Origin: Pseudothauera hydrothermalis
GTDB taxonomy: Bacteria; Pseudomonadota; Gammaproteobacteria; Burkholderiales; Rhodocyclaceae
DNA length: 64,000 bases
NCBI RefSeq assembly: GCF_003345255.1
Contig: NZ_CP029331.1
Location: 1,736,001 to 1,800,000, forward strand
Direction of reading: 5' to 3'
The position numbers and the translations under genes are program-made. Below the pieces are notes generated by a model. It was not told the DNA's origin. It made no database searches and saw only the letters and a program-made list of their open reading frames with translations. Shown here piece after piece: positions 35,871-47,193 of the stretch. Numbering within the stretch: position 1 is the first letter of the stretch; the number at the start of each line of letters is the position of its first letter.

Positions 35871-38177
35871 ATGCTGCCTCCGATCGAACACCGCATCGCC
35901 GCCGAACTCGGCGTCCAACCCCGCCAAGTCCAGGCCGCCGTCGCCTTGCTGGATGACGGTGCGACCGTGCCCTTCATCGCCCGTTACCGCAAAGAAGCGA
36001 CCGGCGGCCTGGACGACACCCAGTTGCGCACACTGGAAGAGCGCCTGAGCTATCTGCGGGAACTGGAAGAGCGTCGCGCTACGGTGCTTGCTTCGATTGC
36101 CGAACAAGGCAAGCTCAGCGACACGCTGCGCGCCGAGATCGAAAACGCCGACACCAAACAGCGCCTGGAAGATCTGTACCTACCGTACAAACCCAAGCGC
36201 CGCACCAAGGCGCAGATCGCCCGCGAAGCCGGCATTGGCCCACTGGCCGAGGCACTGCTGGCCGACCCCACGCTGAACCCGGAAGTCGAGGCCGCTGCCT
36301 ACCTCAATGCCGAAGCTGGCTTTCCCGATACCAAAAGCGTGCTCGATGGCGCCCGCCAAATCCTGATCGAGCACTTTGCCGAAGACGCCGAACTGCTGGG
36401 CAGCTTGCGCAGCTTGCTGGCCGAAGAGGGGGTAGTCGTCTCCCAAGTGGTTGCCGGCAAAGAGCAAGAAGGCGCAAAGTTTCGTGACTGGTTCGATTTC
36501 CGCGAGCCGATCGGCAAAATCCCCTCACACCGTGCGCTGGCCCTGCTGCGCGGGCGCAACGAAGGCGTGCTGCGGCTGGCGCTCGAACTGCCGCACGACC
36601 CGCAAGCCGGTCCGCATCCGTGCGAGCGGCGCATTGCCGCGCGCTTTCAGATTCGCGACGCCGGGCGCGCAGCCGACCGTTGGCTGATGGATACCGTGCG
36701 CTGGGCCTGGACCGTGAAAATTTCTCTGCACCTGGAACTGGAATTGATGAACCAGTTACGCGAGCGGGCCGAAGCAGAGGCCATAGAGGTTTTTGCGCGC
36801 AACCTCAAAGACCTGCTGCTTGCCGCCCCGGCCGGCGCACGCCCGACCATGGGCCTGGACCCTGGCATTCGCACCGGCGTCAAAGTGGCCGTGGTCGATG
36901 GCACCGGCAAACTGCTCGATACCGCCACGGTGCATCCGTTCGAACCGCGCCGCGATCTCGAAGGCGCGCTGGCCACCTTGGCGGCGCTGGCCAGTCGCCA
37001 TGGGGTGGAATTGGTGGCCATCGGCAACGGCACCGCTTCGCGCGAAACCGATGCGCTGGTGGCCGAGCTGCTGCGCCGCCACCCGCAATTGCGTCTGACC
37101 AAGGTCATGGTCTCGGAAGCCGGCGCTTCGGTGTACTCCGCCTCGGAACTGGCCGCGCGCGAGTTCCCGGATGTCGACGTCTCGCTGCGCGGTGCGATCT
37201 CCATTGCCCGCCGGCTACAAGACCCGCTGGCCGAGTTGGTGAAGATCGACCCCAAGTCGATCGGCGTCGGTCAGTACCAGCATGACGTCAACCAATCCCG
37301 CCTGGCCCGCAGCCTGGATGCGGTAGTCGAAGACTGCGTCAACGCCGTCGGTGTGGACGTCAATACCGCCTCTGCCCCGCTACTGGCACGCATCTCCGGC
37401 CTGAACGCGACGCTTGCCGCCAATATCGTCGCGCATCGCAACACTCATGGCCCTTTCCGCACCCGCGAAGCCCTCAAAGCCGTGCCCCGGCTGGGCCCCA
37501 AAACCTTCGAGCAGGCCGCCGGTTTTCTGCGCATTGCCGCAGGAGACAACCCGCTGGACGCCTCCGCGGTGCACCCGGAAGCTTACCCGGTGGTCGAACG
37601 CATCCTGGCCCGCGTGCAGAAAAGCGTGCGCGAACTCATGGGCCATAGCGCCTTTCTGAAAAGCCTGAACCCGGCCGCATTCACCGACGAACGCTTTGGC
37701 CTGCCCACCGTGCAGGACATTCTCAGCGAACTGGAAAAACCCGGCCGCGACCCGCGCCCGGAGTTTCGCACCGCCACCTTCCGCGAAGGTGTGGACACCA
37801 TCGAGGATCTGGCGCCCGGCATGGTGCTCGAAGGGGTGGTCACCAATGTGACCAATTTTGGCGCCTTCGTGGATATCGGCGTGCACCAGGACGGCCTGGT
37901 GCATGTGTCAGCGCTCGCCGACCGCTTTGTCAAAGACCCGCATAATGTGGTCAAGGCGGGTCAGGTGGTCAAAGTCAAGGTGCTGGAAGTCGATCTGGCG
38001 CGTCGGCGCATCGCGCTCAGCATGCGCTCGAGCGATGAACCCGGGCCCCGGCCGCAGGCCGAACGCCAAGCCCCCCGTAGCGCGCGCACACCGGATGCAG
38101 CCTTGCGCCGGGACACGCGCCAAGCGCCTGCCAACAACGCGCTGGCAGCCGCGTTCGCACGCGCCAAACTGAAGTAA
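35871..38177 (+). CDS. tex: RNA-binding transcriptional accessory protein Tex
   Basis: 768 residues from ATG 35871; the 21 codons upstream in frame are not family-like. The N-terminal region begins [20 protein letters not shown]; the YqgF-like nuclease fold follows ([17 protein letters not shown]), then helix-hairpin-helix repeats ([35 protein letters not shown]) and an S1 RNA-binding domain near 640-715 ([29 protein letters not shown]). The basic tail after residue 725 is variable. Tex binds RNA and RNA polymerase and is widely conserved. It lies 71 bp after the mutarotase gene and 18 bp before the ArsC-like gene. Confidence 0.95.
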   Translation: MLPPIEHRIAAELGVQPRQVQAAVALLDDGATVPFIARYRKEATGGLDDTQLRTLEERLSYLRELEERRATVLASIAEQGKLSDTLRAEIENADTKQRLEDLYLPYKPKRRTKAQIAREAGIGPLAEALLADPTLNPEVEAAAYLNAEAGFPDTKSVLDGARQILIEHFAEDAELLGSLRSLLAEEGVVVSQVVAGKEQEGAKFRDWFDFREPIGKIPSHRALALLRGRNEGVLRLALELPHDPQAGPHPCERRIAARFQIRDAGRAADRWLMDTVRWAWTVKISLHLELELMNQLRERAEAEAIEVFARNLKDLLLAAPAGARPTMGLDPGIRTGVKVAVVDGTGKLLDTATVHPFEPRRDLEGALATLAALASRHGVELVAIGNGTASRETDALVAELLRRHPQLRLTKVMVSEAGASVYSASELAAREFPDVDVSLRGAISIARRLQDPLAELVKIDPKSIGVGQYQHDVNQSRLARSLDAVVEDCVNAVGVDVNTASAPLLARISGLNATLAANIVAHRNTHGPFRTREALKAVPRLGPKTFEQAAGFLRIAAGDNPLDASAVHPEAYPVVERILARVQKSVRELMGHSAFLKSLNPAAFTDERFGLPTVQDILSELEKPGRDPRPEFRTATFREGVDTIEDLAPGMVLEGVVTNVTNFGAFVDIGVHQDGLVHVSALADRFVKDPHNVVKAGQVVKVKVLEVDLARRRIALSMRSSDEPGPRPQAERQAPRSARTPDAALRRDTRQAPANNALAAAFARAKLK

Positions 38178-38195
38178 CCCAAGGCAGAACCAACG

Positions 38196-38564
38196 ATGAA
38201 ACCGGTCATTTACGGCATCAAGCACTGCAACAGCATGAAAAAGGCTTTCGCCTGGCTCGACGAGCACGGCATCGCCTATGATTTTCACGACTATAAAAAG
38301 GCCGGCATCGCCCACGCCAAAGTGCTCGCCTGGTCCCAGGCGGTGGGCTGGCGCACCTTGCTCAACACCCGCGGCACCACTTGGCGCAAACTCAGCCCCC
38401 AAGAGCAGGCCATCGAAACCGAAGACGCGGCGGTGCAGAAAATGGTCGAACAGCCCAGTCTGATCAAACGTCCGGTGGTGGAGACCGCCGACGGCCAACT
38501 GCTGGTGGGTTTCGATCCGCACGCTTTTGCACGCACATTCAAACCCGAGGAATGCGCCCGATGA
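38196..38564 (+). CDS. ArsC/Spx-family thioredoxin-fold protein (YffB-like)
   Basis: 122 residues. A thioredoxin-type fold with a lone cysteine in the position of arsenate reductase's active site ([13 protein letters not shown], Cys11), and the region [12 protein letters not shown] followed by SLIKRPVV, both characteristic of the Spx/ArsC family. Homologues called YffB are often annotated as putative reductases and do not necessarily reduce arsenate; no ars gene is nearby. The stop overlaps the next start by 4 nt (ATGA), so it is coupled to hslO, itself a redox-chaperone homologue. Confidence 0.88.
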   Translation: MKPVIYGIKHCNSMKKAFAWLDEHGIAYDFHDYKKAGIAHAKVLAWSQAVGWRTLLNTRGTTWRKLSPQEQAIETEDAAVQKMVEQPSLIKRPVVETADGQLLVGFDPHAFARTFKPEECAR

Positions 38565-39418
38565 ACCCCCCAAAGAGCTTCGTACAACGCTTCCTGCTGG
38601 AAAACCTGGATATTCGTGGCGCAGTGGTGCGCCTGACCGATGTCTGGCAAGCGCTGCGGCAAGGGCGCGACTATCCGCCCGCAGTCGCCGCCCTGCTCGG
38701 TGAGCTGAGCGCGGTGTCCGCACTGATCGCCGGCAATCTCAAGCAACCCGGCCGACTGACCTTCCAGATCCAGGGCCGCGGGCCGGTGGGCCTGCTGGTG
38801 GTCGATTGCAATCAAGCGCTCAATCTACGTGGCTACGCCCGGGTGGACGCGCCGACCAACGGCCGACGCCTGACCGACCTGGTCGGCGACGGCCACCTGC
38901 AACTCACACTCGAGGTCGACGGCCTGGACCAGCCCTACCAAAGCCTGGTGCCACTGACAGGCGAGAATATCGCCCGCAGCTTTGAGCACTATTTGGCGCA
39001 ATCGGAGCAGCAGCCGGCCGGGCTGTGGCTGGCCGGCGACGATCATGCCGTGGCAGCGCTCTTTGTGCAAAAGCTACCGGGCGCCGACGACAAAGACGCC
39101 GACGGCTGGGACCGTGTCCGCCAATTGGCACAAACCGTGCGCGCGGACGAATTGCTTGGCCTAGCACCTGCCGAGCTGCTGGGCCGTCTGTTCGCCGAAG
39201 AGGATGTCCGCCTGTTCGAGCCCCGTGCGGTGATGCATCATTGGCCGCCCGACCGCGACAAGGTCGCCGGCATGTTGCAGGGTCTGGGCGAAGCACAGGT
39301 CCGCGCGATTTTGGACGAACACGGTATCGTCGAAGTCCGCGACGACTTGTCGAACCATTGCTACCGTTTCGACAAGGCCGATATCGACGCCTTGTTCCAT
39401 CCGCCCACTTTGCACTGA
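38561..39418 (+). CDS. hslO: Hsp33-family chaperone lacking the zinc/redox cysteines
   Basis: 285 residues. The N-terminal Hsp33 fold is well kept ([55 protein letters not shown]), and the linker ends [16 protein letters not shown]. The zinc domain should then carry CxC and CxxC motifs. Here the aligned positions are Trp228 and Pro230 ([11 protein letters not shown]) and Asp261 and Ser264 ([11 protein letters not shown]). Only Cys83 and Cys267 remain in the whole protein. The classical oxidation switch therefore cannot operate by zinc release; the protein may be constitutively active, regulated otherwise, or decaying. ATG 38561 overlaps the upstream stop. Confidence 0.93.
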   Translation: MNPPKSFVQRFLLENLDIRGAVVRLTDVWQALRQGRDYPPAVAALLGELSAVSALIAGNLKQPGRLTFQIQGRGPVGLLVVDCNQALNLRGYARVDAPTNGRRLTDLVGDGHLQLTLEVDGLDQPYQSLVPLTGENIARSFEHYLAQSEQQPAGLWLAGDDHAVAALFVQKLPGADDKDADGWDRVRQLAQTVRADELLGLAPAELLGRLFAEEDVRLFEPRAVMHHWPPDRDKVAGMLQGLGEAQVRAILDEHGIVEVRDDLSNHCYRFDKADIDALFHPPTLH

Positions 39419-39438
39419 ACCTTTCAGAGGAGCGCCGC

Positions 39439-39831
39439 ATGTACGCCGAACGCAGCCCCAGTGCCGGGATGGTCCGTCTGACCCACCTGATCTACGCCCT
39501 GCATGCCTTCGCGGTATTCTCCGGGGTGATCGGTTCGGCCAGCGTCATCGGCAGCTTCATCGCCAGCATTCCCTCGCTGGCGGCCATCGTGCTCAATTAC
39601 TGGAACCGTGGCGCGGTGCGCAACACCTGGCTGGACAGCCATTTCGACTGGCAGATCCGCACCTTCTGGTACACCCTGGCCTGGGTGGTTTTATCCGTTC
39701 TGCTGGCCGTAACCCTGATTGGCCTGCCCTTTGCGCTGATGGCCCTGGCGGTGGTGTCGCTATGGGTGATCTATCGCGTAGCGCGCGGTTGGTGGCGTTT
39801 GTCCGGCGGCTTACGCATGCCCGCACCTTGA
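39439..39831 (+). CDS. DUF4870-like small inner-membrane protein
   Basis: 130 residues with three membrane segments (about 17-45, 67-88 and 90-112). The NYWNRGAVRNTWLDSHFDWQ stretch between the first and second segments is typical of small conserved membrane proteins of the DUF4870 type in betaproteobacteria. AGAGGAG lies 7 nt before ATG 39439, chosen over the longer open frame that overlaps hslO. It sits 20 bp after hslO and may be cotranscribed. Function unknown. Confidence 0.82.
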   Translation: MYAERSPSAGMVRLTHLIYALHAFAVFSGVIGSASVIGSFIASIPSLAAIVLNYWNRGAVRNTWLDSHFDWQIRTFWYTLAWVVLSVLLAVTLIGLPFALMALAVVSLWVIYRVARGWWRLSGGLRMPAP

Positions 39832-39841
39832 GCCGGCCGCC

Positions 39842-39871
39842 TTGCCAGAGCCCCCCTCCGCTCAGTAGACT
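39842..39871 (+). promoter_or_regulatory. Probable sigma-70 promoter of the min operon
   Basis: TTGCCA (39842-39847), 18-bp spacer, TAGACT (39866-39871), 29 bp before minC. It lies in the only gap between the membrane-protein gene and minC. Confidence 0.45.
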
Positions 39872-39900
39872 TTCCGAATTTTTAGTCCGCTTACCCGCTG

Positions 39901-40665
39901 ATGACCTTCCCCTCTGCCGCCAGTCGCGCCATCGAATTCCGCAACGCCGCGCTGGGCGCCACCATTGCCGTGCTGCGTGAAACCGCCCCCGCGTTGCTGG
40001 CCGACGACCTGCACAAAATGCTGGGCGGCATGCCGGATTTTTTCAACGGTGAAGCCGCGGTACTCGATTTTGCCGCGCTCCCCCATCTGCCGGCACAAGT
40101 GGATTGGGCGGGACTCATCAGCCTGCTCCGCCGCTATCGGTTGCAACCGGTGGGCGTTCGCAACCTGCCGCCAGAGCTTGTAGACGGCGCACGCCGTGCC
40201 GGTTTGGCGCTGCTCGACGGCGCCGAACTACGCGACCGCCAGCCGCCCTCGCCGGCGCCGACGCGCGCCCAGGCGCCGGCACCTGCGGCGACGGCGGCCC
40301 CTGCGCCGATCAACGCCGGCACACTGTTCATCGACCGGCCGCTGCGCTCAGGCCAGCAGATCTATGCGCGCGGCGGCGACCTGGTGGTATTGGCCGGCGT
40401 GAGCCACGGCGCTGAGCTCATCGCCGACGGCAGCATCCATTGCTACGGTCCGCTGCGCGGGCGCGCGCTGGCGGGCGCTCAGGGCAACACCGCCGCGCGC
40501 ATCGTCGCCACCAATTTCGGCGCTGAGCTGATTTCGATTGCCGGCATGTATCGGACCTTCGAACAAGGCATTCCCGAACCGCTGGCTGGCCGTGCAGTGC
40601 TGGCACGCCTGAGCGGTCCGGCCAACGAACACAAACTCGACCTCCAGCCGCTACAGCTGGACTAA
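39901..40665 (+). CDS. minC: Septum site-determining protein MinC
   Basis: 254 residues. An N-terminal FtsZ-inhibiting domain, a proline/alanine-rich linker (about 115-140), and a C-terminal beta-helix domain that dimerises and binds MinD (LRSGQQIYARGGDLVVLAG, CYGPLRGRALAGAQGNTAARI). MinC blocks FtsZ assembly near the poles when recruited to the membrane by MinD. First gene of minCDE, 18 bp before minD. No good Shine-Dalgarno is seen before ATG 39901. Confidence 0.97.
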   Translation: MTFPSAASRAIEFRNAALGATIAVLRETAPALLADDLHKMLGGMPDFFNGEAAVLDFAALPHLPAQVDWAGLISLLRRYRLQPVGVRNLPPELVDGARRAGLALLDGAELRDRQPPSPAPTRAQAPAPAATAAPAPINAGTLFIDRPLRSGQQIYARGGDLVVLAGVSHGAELIADGSIHCYGPLRGRALAGAQGNTAARIVATNFGAELISIAGMYRTFEQGIPEPLAGRAVLARLSGPANEHKLDLQPLQLD

Positions 40666-40683
40666 TTCAGACAAGGGGAAACC

Positions 40684-41496
40684 GTGAGAGTCATCGTCGT
40701 CACCTCGGGCAAAGGCGGTGTAGGCAAAACCACCACCAGCGCAGCCTTCTCCTCGGGTCTTGCATTGCGCGGCTTCAAAACCGCGGTCATCGACTTCGAT
40801 GTCGGTCTGCGTAACCTGGACCTCATCATGGGTTGCGAGCGCCGCGTGGTCTATGACCTGGTCAACGTCATCAACGGTGAGGCCAAACTCAACCAGGCGC
40901 TGATCAAGGACAAGCACTGCGAAAACCTCTTCGTGTTGCCAGCCTCGCAGACCCGCGACAAGGACGCACTGACCGAAGAAGGCGTCGAGGCGGTGCTCAA
41001 AGAGCTCGAACACATGGGTTTCGAGTACGTGGTCTGCGACTCGCCCGCCGGCATCGAGCGCGGCGCGGTGATGGCGCTCACGTTTGCCGACGAGGCCATC
41101 GTCACCACCAACCCGGAGGTCTCCTCGGTACGCGATTCCGACCGTATCCTGGGCATTTTACAGTCCAAAAGCCGCCGCGCCGCCGAGGGGCGCGAGCCGG
41201 TCAAAGAACACCTGCTGATCACCCGCTATTCGCCCAAACGGGTCGAAGAAGGCGAAATGCTCTCGTACAAAGATGTGCAGGAATTGCTGCGCGTGCCGCT
41301 GATCGGCGTCATTCCGGAATCCGAATCGGTGCTGCATGCCTCCAACCAGGGCATGCCGGCCATTCACCTCAAAGGCACCGATGTCTCCGAGGCTTACCAC
41401 GACGTGGTGGCGCGCTTTCTGGGCGAAACACGCGAGCTGCGCTTTGTGACCTACGAAAAGCCGGGCCTGATCAAACGCCTGTTCGGAGGCAAATGA
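40684..41496 (+). CDS. minD: Septum site-determining protein MinD (membrane ATPase)
   Basis: 270 residues. Deviant Walker [11 protein letters not shown] near residue 9 with the signature lysine, switch I/II regions [12 protein letters not shown] and [10 protein letters not shown], and a C-terminal amphipathic membrane-targeting helix ([10 protein letters not shown]). GTG start at 40684 with AAGGGGA upstream. MinD dimerises with ATP, binds the membrane and recruits MinC; MinE drives its oscillation. Length matches E. coli MinD exactly. Confidence 0.98.
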   Translation: MRVIVVTSGKGGVGKTTTSAAFSSGLALRGFKTAVIDFDVGLRNLDLIMGCERRVVYDLVNVINGEAKLNQALIKDKHCENLFVLPASQTRDKDALTEEGVEAVLKELEHMGFEYVVCDSPAGIERGAVMALTFADEAIVTTNPEVSSVRDSDRILGILQSKSRRAAEGREPVKEHLLITRYSPKRVEEGEMLSYKDVQELLRVPLIGVIPESESVLHASNQGMPAIHLKGTDVSEAYHDVVARFLGETRELRFVTYEKPGLIKRLFGGK

Positions 41497-41497
41497 C

Positions 41498-41758
41498 ATG
41501 TCGCTGCTCGCCCGCCTGTTCGGCGAAAAGAAAAAAACCGCGGAGATCGCCAAGAACCGGCTCTCCCTGCTCATCGCCCACGAGCGTAGCGGCGGTGCCG
41601 GGGCGGCCGATTTTCTGCCTGCCCTGCAGCAAGAACTCATTCAGGTGATCTCGAAATACGTGACCGTCGCCCCGGAAGACATCAAGGTCCAGCTCGAAAA
41701 ACAAGACAACTACGAAGTGCTGGAAGTCAATATCGTGCTGCCCGAACAGGGCCGTTGA
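41498..41758 (+). CDS. minE: Cell division topological specificity factor MinE
   Basis: 86 residues. An N-terminal amphipathic segment ([21 protein letters not shown]) that contacts membrane and MinD, and a C-terminal dimerisation domain ([23 protein letters not shown]). It begins one base after the minD stop. MinE stimulates the MinD ATPase and restricts division to mid-cell. Confidence 0.97.
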   Translation: MSLLARLFGEKKKTAEIAKNRLSLLIAHERSGGAGAADFLPALQQELIQVISKYVTVAPEDIKVQLEKQDNYEVLEVNIVLPEQGR

Positions 41759-41861
41759 TCCGCCCCACCTGCGGCAAGCGCCCAAACCGCCCGCCAACAC
41801 TGAGCGCCAAGCCCATCGGTTATGATTGCGCGCTTGTCTGGCATGCTGATTTTTCCCGCTC

Positions 41862-43211
41862 ATGATCCGTAAACTGCTGCGCAAGGTTTTCCGCCGCGCT
41901 GCTGAACAACCCAACCGCGAACCCGCTCTGATTCCGCGCGAGCGTCACGGCATCGCCCGCGAGCAAATCTCGCCTGCTGCCCGCAAAACCTGTGCGGTGT
42001 TGCAGGATGCCGGCTACAAGGCTTACGTGGTGGGCGGTGCGGTGCGCGACCTGCTGATCGGCCATCCGCCAAAGGACTTCGACGTCGCCACCAGCGCCAC
42101 GCCCGAAGAAGTCCGCGCGTTATTTCGCCGTTCGCGCATCATCGGCCGGCGGTTCAAGATCGTGCACGTGATGAGCGGCCCGGAGACCATCGAGGTATCC
42201 ACCTTTCGCGCCGCGCAAGATGCCGAAACCGACGAACACGGCCGTGTGTTGCGCGACAACGTGTATGGCACCATGGCCGAAGACGCCACCCGGCGCGACT
42301 TTACAGTCAATGCACTGTACTACGACCCCACTACCGAACAGATCATCGACTACCACCACGGTGTGGCCGACCTGGAACAGAAAACCCTGCGCATGATCGG
42401 CGATCCGCGCACCCGCTACCGCGAGGACCCGGTGCGGATGCTGCGCGCAGTGCGGCTGGCGGCAAAACTGGGGCTTGCCATCGACCCTGCGGCGCGCAAG
42501 CCGATCCGCGAGATGGCCGCGCTACTGGAAAACGTGCCCGCAGCCCGGCTGTTCGATGAGATGCTCAAGCTGCTGTTTTCCGGCTATGCGGTACGTTGTC
42601 TGAAACAACTGCGCGAAGAAGGCTTGCACCACGGCCTGCTGCCCTTGCTCGATGTCATCCTGGAACAGCCGTTGGGCGAGCGCTTCGTTTGGCTGTCACT
42701 GGAAAACACCGATGAGCGCGTGCGCGCAGACAAATCGGTATCGCCCGGTTTTCTGTTTGCCACCCTGCTCTGGCACCAGGTACTGGCCGCCTGGGAAAGC
42801 AAAAAGGCAGCGGGCGAGCACGCCCAGCCCGCGCTGTTCCAAGCCATGGATGAAGTGCTGGAGGTGCAGGCCGACAAACTGGCGATCACCCGGCGCATCG
42901 TCGGCGACATCAAGGAAATCTGGGCCTTGCAGCCGCGTTTCGAAAAGCGCGCCGGCAAGCTCCCCTATCGTCTGATCGAACAGCCGCGCTACCGCGCCGG
43001 CTGGGATTTTCTCCGTCTGCGCGCGCTGTCGGGAGAGATCGGCATGGACTTGCCCGACTGGTGGGAACGTTTTGCCCATGCCGGTCATGAGGAACGCGAA
43101 GCGCTGCTGCGGGCCGTGCCGGCCGCTGGCGAGGCGGCGGGCAAAAAGCGCCGCCGTCGGCGCCGCAAACCTAGTAGCGCGCGCGCGGCCGAAACCGCTC
43201 AAACAACGTGA
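41862..43211 (+). CDS. pcnB: Poly(A) polymerase I
   Basis: 449 residues of the class II nucleotidyltransferase family. The GG-x(9)-DxD active site reads YVVGGAVRDLLIGHPPKDFD, followed by RRSRIIGRRFKIVHV and the RRDFTVNALYYDP motif; an arginine-rich tail (KKRRRRRRK) is typical of PcnB rather than CCA-adding enzymes. It adds 3' poly(A) tails that promote RNA decay. The stop overlaps the folK GTG start by 4 nt. A TATGAT box 36 bp upstream may be its -10, but no matching -35 is seen. Confidence 0.94.
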   Translation: MIRKLLRKVFRRAAEQPNREPALIPRERHGIAREQISPAARKTCAVLQDAGYKAYVVGGAVRDLLIGHPPKDFDVATSATPEEVRALFRRSRIIGRRFKIVHVMSGPETIEVSTFRAAQDAETDEHGRVLRDNVYGTMAEDATRRDFTVNALYYDPTTEQIIDYHHGVADLEQKTLRMIGDPRTRYREDPVRMLRAVRLAAKLGLAIDPAARKPIREMAALLENVPAARLFDEMLKLLFSGYAVRCLKQLREEGLHHGLLPLLDVILEQPLGERFVWLSLENTDERVRADKSVSPGFLFATLLWHQVLAAWESKKAAGEHAQPALFQAMDEVLEVQADKLAITRRIVGDIKEIWALQPRFEKRAGKLPYRLIEQPRYRAGWDFLRLRALSGEIGMDLPDWWERFAHAGHEEREALLRAVPAAGEAAGKKRRRRRRKPSSARAAETAQTT

Positions 43212-43702
43212 ACCACACTTGCCGGGGCGTGCGCGCCTACATCGCCTTTGGCGCCAATCTGGGCGAACCTGCGGCGGCGCTGGAATTTGCCAGCGAACGC
43301 ATTGCCGCCTTGCCCGGCACTGCTTTGGTGGCCCGTTCCGCGCTCTACCGCAGCGCCCCGGTCGGCGTTGCCGGCCAACCCGATTATCTCAACGCGGTCA
43401 TCGCCGCCGACACCCAGCTGTCTGCCGAAGAACTGTTGGCCGCACTGCTGGCCATCGAACGCGCCGCCGGACGCACCCGCGCCTATCCCCAGGCCCCGCG
43501 CACGCTGGACCTGGACCTTTTGCTCTACGGAGACGCCCACATCAGCCTGCCGCATCTGCAAGTGCCGCACCCGCGCATGCACCAACGCGCCTTCGTACTC
43601 TTGCCCTTGGCCGAGATCGCACCTTACGCAACCATACCCGGCCACGGCGCGGTGGCCGACCTGCTGCCCGGCGTGGCCGGGCAGCGCATCGTCCGGCTGT
43701 GA
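43208..43702 (+). CDS. folK: 2-amino-4-hydroxy-6-hydroxymethyldihydropteridine diphosphokinase
   Basis: 164 residues. The N-terminal AYIAFGANLGEP, the ALYRSAPVGVAGQPDYLNAV segment and the signature RTLDLDLLLYGD with LQVPHPRMHQRAFVLLPL define HPPK, which pyrophosphorylates 6-hydroxymethyl-dihydropterin in folate synthesis. GTG start overlapping the pcnB stop, so translation is coupled. pcnB-folK is a common proteobacterial arrangement. Confidence 0.96.
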   Translation: MNHTCRGVRAYIAFGANLGEPAAALEFASERIAALPGTALVARSALYRSAPVGVAGQPDYLNAVIAADTQLSAEELLAALLAIERAAGRTRAYPQAPRTLDLDLLLYGDAHISLPHLQVPHPRMHQRAFVLLPLAEIAPYATIPGHGAVADLLPGVAGQRIVRL

Positions 43703-43733
43703 CCTCAACCCGCTTGCTGCGAGAAATTCCAAC

Positions 43734-44117
43734 ATGCCCGCCTGGCTGCAAACGCTGCCCACCGCCTTGCAAACCATACCAGTGTGGTTACAGACTGCGG
43801 TTTTGCTCACACTGTCCAACGTGTTCATGACCTTTGCCTGGTATGGCCACCTGAAGAACCTGCAAAGCCGCCCCTGGTTTTATGCCGTGTTGATCAGTTG
43901 GGGCATCGCTTTCTTCGAATACATGTTGCAAGTGCCGGCCAACCGTATCGGCGCCACGGCACTGACGCTGCCGCAACTGAAGATCATGCAGGAAGTGATC
44001 ACCTTGTTGGTTTTCGTGCCCTTCGTGGTGCTCTACATGAAGCAGCCGATCAAGCTTGACTACCTTTGGGCCGCCTTGTGTATGCTAGGCGCGGTCTATT
44101 TTGTGTTCCGCAGCTAG
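43734..44117 (+). CDS. DUF486 small membrane protein (DMT-like)
   Basis: 127 residues with four membrane helices. The sequences TLSNVFMTFAWYGHLK, ISWGIAFFEYMLQVPANRIG and LPQLKIMQEVITLLVF are characteristic of the DUF486 family, related to half-size drug/metabolite transporters. ATG 43734 is taken because it precedes the first helix; the longer frame overlaps folK. Inserted between folK and the deoxynucleoside kinase gene. Function unproven. Confidence 0.9.
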   Translation: MPAWLQTLPTALQTIPVWLQTAVLLTLSNVFMTFAWYGHLKNLQSRPWFYAVLISWGIAFFEYMLQVPANRIGATALTLPQLKIMQEVITLLVFVPFVVLYMKQPIKLDYLWAALCMLGAVYFVFRS

Positions 44118-44132
44118 CCGCATCCGCCATTC

Positions 44133-44771
44133 ATGCTCGACAAGGCTCGCTACATCGTGGTCGAAGGGCCGATCGGCGCCGGTAAAAGCTCGCTGGCCCG
44201 CCGCCTGGCCGAGCGCCTGCCGGCCGAGACCCTGTTCGAACGTCCCGAGGCCAACCCCTTTTTGGGACGCTTCTACCAAGCCATGGACCGCTGGGCGCTG
44301 GCCACCCAGCTCTCATTTCTGTTCCAGCGTATCGATCGGCTGTCCGAATACATGGCCGGCGACCCCGCGCGCCGCGTGGTGTCGGACTTCATTCTCGAGA
44401 AAGACCCGCTATTTGCCGCGCTCAATCTGCCGGCGGATGAGCTGGCGATCTACCAGCGCATCTTCGATGCGATGATGCCGCCCACCCCGCCCCGACCCGA
44501 TCTGGTGATCTATCTGCAAGCGCGCCCGGACACGCTCATGGAACGGATCCGGCGCCGCGGCCTGGATGCCGAACGGCGCATCGGCGAAGCCTATGTGCAA
44601 CGTGTGGCAGAACGCTTTACCCAGTTTTTCTACCAGTACGATGCCTCACCGCTATTCATCGTAGACGCCGAAGTGCTCAACCCGGTCGATCACGACGACG
44701 ACTTTGAGCTGCTGCTCGAGCGCCTGCGCACGATGCGTAGCTACCGCGAGTTTTTTGCCTACGCGGGTTGA
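44133..44771 (+). CDS. Deoxynucleoside kinase (deoxyadenosine/deoxyguanosine kinase family)
   Basis: 212 residues. P-loop VEGPIGAGKSSLARRL near residue 10, the substrate region SDFILEKDPLFAALNL, a PDLVIYLQARPDTLMERIRRRG segment with LID-type arginines, and FFYQYDASPLFIVD. It phosphorylates purine deoxynucleosides for salvage. In many betaproteobacteria this gene lies between folK and panB, as here. It precedes panB by 99 bp. Confidence 0.92.
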   Translation: MLDKARYIVVEGPIGAGKSSLARRLAERLPAETLFERPEANPFLGRFYQAMDRWALATQLSFLFQRIDRLSEYMAGDPARRVVSDFILEKDPLFAALNLPADELAIYQRIFDAMMPPTPPRPDLVIYLQARPDTLMERIRRRGLDAERRIGEAYVQRVAERFTQFFYQYDASPLFIVDAEVLNPVDHDDDFELLLERLRTMRSYREFFAYAG

Positions 44772-44870
44772 GCGGCGGCCCGCGCACCGACACCGCCGTC
44801 GAGAGGCTTGTGCAATGCAACAGGATCGGGAACACTCCCGTCCTTTTCCTGCCCCTTTACGGAGAGCGTG

Positions 44871-46528
<1,658 letters not shown>

Positions 46529-46675
46529 ACACCGCCTGTACCTGGATGGACAGCGCCAGCCGGACTGTTGGGGTTTTCCGGACCTTGCATTGGCTCGCAG
46601 TTCGTAAGAACCTATCGCCAGAACAACAAACCACCACAGCGGCCCCTGCGCCGCCTATAACAGGAGGGATGAACC

Positions 46676-47119
46676 ATGACGACGACGGTTCGACAAGTTC
46701 TGGAAGCCAAGGGCGGCAAAGTTTTCTGTGTGGCGCCGGAAACCACCGCTTTCCAGGCACTCGGCTTGATGGCCGAGCACAACATCGGTGCCGTGCTGGT
46801 AACCGACAACGAACGGCTGGCAGGCATCTTCACCGAACGCGACTACGCGCGCAAAGTAGTGCTCAAGGGCCTGCGCTCCACCGATGTCAGCGTCCGTGAG
46901 TTGATGACCGCCTCGCCGCAGACCGTGCGCCTGGACCAGACGGTCGATGAGGTCATGAACATCATGACTGAAAGACGCTTCCGTCACCTGCCAGTGCTCG
47001 AAGGCGAGCGTATCGTCGGCCTCATCTCGATCGGCGACGTGGTCAAATCGGTCATCGACGAACAGCGCCGCACCATCTCCCACTTGTCCAACTACATCGC
47101 CGGCGACATCGCCACCTGA
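46676..47119 (+). CDS. CBS-domain protein
   Basis: 147 residues made of two CBS motifs: TTAFQALGLMAEHNIGAVLV with GIFTERDYARKVVLKG, and TVDEVMNIMTERRFRHLPVLEG with GLISIGDVVKSVIDE. Such stand-alone pairs bind adenosine nucleotides or other ligands and act as small regulators; the partner is unknown. A strong AGGAGG lies 8 bp before ATG 46676. It is a separate unit 147 bp after panC. Confidence 0.92.
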   Translation: MTTTVRQVLEAKGGKVFCVAPETTAFQALGLMAEHNIGAVLVTDNERLAGIFTERDYARKVVLKGLRSTDVSVRELMTASPQTVRLDQTVDEVMNIMTERRFRHLPVLEGERIVGLISIGDVVKSVIDEQRRTISHLSNYIAGDIAT

Positions 47120-47145
47120 AAGCAACTACGCCACAGCAAGGAAAA

Positions 47146-47182
47146 CCGGCCGCAGCGCCACAACCCCGGACGGGGCGGCCGG
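47146..47182 (-). terminator. Intrinsic terminator for the P-type ATPase-pepN unit
   Basis: 8-bp GC stem (CCGGCCGC at 47146-47153 with GCGGCCGG at 47175-47182) with a further CCCCG/CGGGG inner pairing. Read on the minus strand it lies 11 bp after the pepN stop and is followed by TTTT. It may also block read-through from the convergent CBS gene. Confidence 0.65.
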
Positions 47183-47193
47183 CCGCAGAGCCT

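Noticed and set aside
38196-38564. Arsenic resistance operon
   Set aside because: The ArsC-like protein is the YffB type and no arsR, arsB or acr3 gene is nearby.
40684-41758. MinD/MinE as plasmid partition genes
   Set aside because: Sequence, length and minC-minD-minE order are those of the cell-division system.
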